Source: Dehalococcoidales bacterium
GTDB lineage: Bacteria; Chloroflexota; Dehalococcoidia; Dehalococcoidales; RBG-16-60-22
Reading direction: 5' to 3'
Length of the DNA stretch: 64,000 bases
Assembly (NCBI GenBank): GCA_016783105.1
Contig: JADHXF010000002.1
Coordinates: forward strand, 1 to 64,000
Position numbers and translations under genes: made by a program
The notes under the pieces: generated by a model
Database searches by the model: none
The model's input: only the letters and a program-made list of their open reading frames with translations
What the model was told of the DNA's origin: nothing
In this document: positions 62,742-64,000 of the stretch, piece after piece
How the letters are laid out: every line of letters begins with the position of its first letter
Position numbering within the stretch: the stretch's first letter is position 1

Positions 62742-63509
62742 TTAACCCATCAGATTGGTTCTGCCGCCATTGCAGGCGATAATCTCAGCCGTGATGAAGG
62801 CAGAATCGTCCGACGCCAGAAACAGCGCCAGATGGGCGATCTCTTCAACAGTGCCCAGTCTTCCCAGAACGGCGGCGCTTTTACCTGTTTCGATGAATTT
62901 CTCCACCTGTTCTGGTGTCCTGCTGGCATAAGTCAGTGGTGTTAGAATTCGTCCGGGAGCGATGGCGTTGACATTTATTCCGTAGGGACCGAACTCGCGA
63001 GCACATGCCTTGGTAAACGCGTTAACGCCGGTTTTTGAAGCTGCATAGGCTGCCTGCCCCGGTTCATTGGCTCCCATTGAGGCTGTCGAGGATATATTTA
63101 TAATTTTCCCACCCTTCTGTTTGGCCATGTGCCTGGCTACAGCCTGGGTGCAGAAGAAGAGGCCTTTGAGGTTGGTATCAAGTATCAGATTCCAGGTATC
63201 TTCGGTTAAATCGAGTACTGGCGTGGGACGGTTGGTGCCGGCATTGTTCACCAGAATGTCAATCCGTCCAAATTCATCAATTACCTTCTGCACCATATTA
63301 TCTACATCTTTCTTGACACGTACATCCATAGCCATCGCCATAGAATCCCTGCCCAGCGCTATTACCTCGTCGCGCACCTTCTCGATATTCTGGATATTTC
63401 GACTGCAAATGGCGATGTCAGCCCCGGCGCGGGCAAATTCCAGAGCAATGGCTTTCCCTATACCGGTGCCGCCGCCGGTAACAACGGCTTTTTTCCCTTC
63501 CAGTTTCAT
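62742..63509 (-). CDS. SDR-family oxidoreductase, FabG-like
   Basis: A 255-residue classical short-chain dehydrogenase. The NAD(P)-binding TGGGTGIG (residues 11-18), NNAG (NNAGTNRP), the catalytic Ser in NISSTASMG and YAASK active site (AAYAASKTGVNAF) are all present, followed by PGRILTPL. Substrate cannot be told from sequence; 3-oxoacyl-ACP or gluconate/sugar dehydrogenase are the common matches. It stands alone on the minus strand. Confidence 0.92.
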   Translation of the reverse strand: MKLEGKKAVVTGGGTGIGKAIALEFARAGADIAICSRNIQNIEKVRDEVIALGRDSMAMAMDVRVKKDVDNMVQKVIDEFGRIDILVNNAGTNRPTPVLDLTEDTWNLILDTNLKGLFFCTQAVARHMAKQKGGKIINISSTASMGANEPGQAAYAASKTGVNAFTKACAREFGPYGINVNAIAPGRILTPLTYASRTPEQVEKFIETGKSAAVLGRLGTVEEIAHLALFLASDDSAFITAEIIACNGGRTNLMG

Positions 63510-63724
63510 TGCGGTTACTCCTTAAAGTATAGATTGTCTTCAGGAAGATGGGCTAATATTACTCACTGGAGATGAGGTGATTTTATCATTACGTCGCTGA
63601 AGAAGCAATTGGTATCTCGGCTTATAACTATCATGCTACAATGATATGGATATTATCAGGAGCGTAGAGAAAACAAGATAAATGTCTATCAGAGCGAGGT
63701 ATTTCAGGATAAAGGAGGCAGACC

Positions 63725-63820
63725 ATGTTGAAACTTTGGAAAGACGAAAAAGGCGTATCCGTGGTCCTGGCATATGAAAGATGTCCCTTATTACCGTGTA
63801 CATTGCTGTCACTGGGCTGA
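63725..63820 (+). CDS. Short reading frame with strong ribosome-binding site
   Basis: A 31-codon frame starts at 63725, after a strong AAAGGAGG, and encodes a polar N-terminus MLKLWKDEKGVSVVLAYE. A second, longer frame at 63774 overlaps it in the +1 register and has no ribosome-binding site of its own. This could be the start of a frameshifted gene or a coupling leader peptide. Confidence 0.35.
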   Translation: MLKLWKDEKGVSVVLAYERCPLLPCTLLSLG

Positions 63821-63974
63821 GCTCGTACCCATGAAATCAACTGGAATTCCAATTCGGATTACCGAGTATGACCCTGACCCCGATGCTCCCTGCCGGTTTT
63901 ATTTCTATAAAAAACCGGAATTAATAGCGGAGAAATATTACAGGAGGATTGGTCTGGAAAAACCACGTAAGTAA
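63774..63974 (+). CDS. Small 66-aa protein, unknown function
   Basis: A 66-residue protein starting MKDVPYYRVHCCHWAELVP, with a Cys-Cys-His cluster and a charged C-terminus (FYFYKKPELIAEKYYRRIGLEKPRK). I do not recognise a family. It overlaps the 31-codon frame with good ribosome-binding site, so the true product may be a fusion of the two by frameshift. Confidence 0.4.
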   Translation: MKDVPYYRVHCCHWAELVPMKSTGIPIRITEYDPDPDAPCRFYFYKKPELIAEKYYRRIGLEKPRK

Positions 63975-64000
63975 CACTGGCCGCAGGCTATTGAGAGATA

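Overview
The window looks like a chromosomal segment from an anaerobic, probably uncultured bacterium of the Chloroflexota (Dehalococcoidia-like). This placement is an inference. It rests on an NADH-dehydrogenase-type complex I operon that reaches nuoA without nuoE, nuoF or nuoG, two tungsten-type aldehyde:ferredoxin oxidoreductase modules, an archaeal-style dUTPase, an HrcA/CIRCE-controlled groESL operon, ADP-forming acyl-CoA synthetase, and PAC2, TldD/TldE and DUF2851 genes. Most genes are GC-rich. A few short tracts (about 9.9-10.45, 12.97-14.77 and 61.6-62.4 kb) are clearly AT-rich and look acquired. No tRNA, rRNA, CRISPR array, transposase or prophage was seen.

Layout. 1-6.7 kb (minus strand): nuoA-B-C-D-H-I-J-K, a 64-aa DUF2007-like protein, then nuoL running off the window. 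6.7-7.0 kb: a small two-helix membrane protein with its own promoter. 7.2-18.7 kb (plus): tldD/tldE, a DUF2321 gene, then a run of PAC2, GNAT, mtnA, tcmP, radical-SAM, mtnP, MetE-like and DUF6485 genes, a decayed THEP1-type NTPase, and a split kinase/ATPase pair. 18.7-26.8 kb: dUTPase, HAD hydrolase, DUF2851, an XRE regulator with two matching operator-like sites, groESL with CIRCE, an aminotransferase and an M16 peptidase. 26.8-32.8 kb: ADP-forming acyl-CoA synthetase, lysA, holB, a PSP1/RicT-like gene and an HNH nuclease.

32.9-45.1 kb (all minus strand): a long co-directional block that reads, in transcription order, HpaI-type aldolase, MoaD-like carrier, AOR, ferredoxin-like protein, an unknown 207-aa protein, LarA-type racemase, TIM-barrel isomerase, three glycolate/D-lactate oxidase subunits and glycerate kinase. 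Together these suggest a route from sugar acids or 2-hydroxy acids through aldehydes and glycolate or lactate to pyruvate and phosphoglycerate. An unusual nested palindrome sits in front of larA.

45.2-56.3 kb: Trm112, queD, folK and folP, a carboxyltransferase, and a TCA-cycle arc (LeuCD-family hydratase, NAD-type isocitrate dehydrogenase, two-subunit fumarase), then HIT, NUDIX, NAGS-like, nadK, nusB and acpP genes. 56.3-59.6 kb: a second AOR module (GntR regulator, ferredoxin, MoaD-like carrier, AOR) with palindromic operators. 59.9-61.5 kb: DUF47 and Pit phosphate transporter. 61.6-64.0 kb: an AT-rich stretch with an unknown gene and a winged-helix regulator, an SDR dehydrogenase, and a small possibly frameshifted gene.

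The most interesting points are the TcmP/radical-SAM pair inserted seamlessly inside the mtnA-mtnP salvage operon; the two AOR modules, each with a dedicated Gly-Gly-ended carrier, one AOR having a Cys-to-His change in its iron-sulfur motif; the 2-hydroxy-acid island with two unrecognised AOR partners; and the matched operator pair around the XRE gene.
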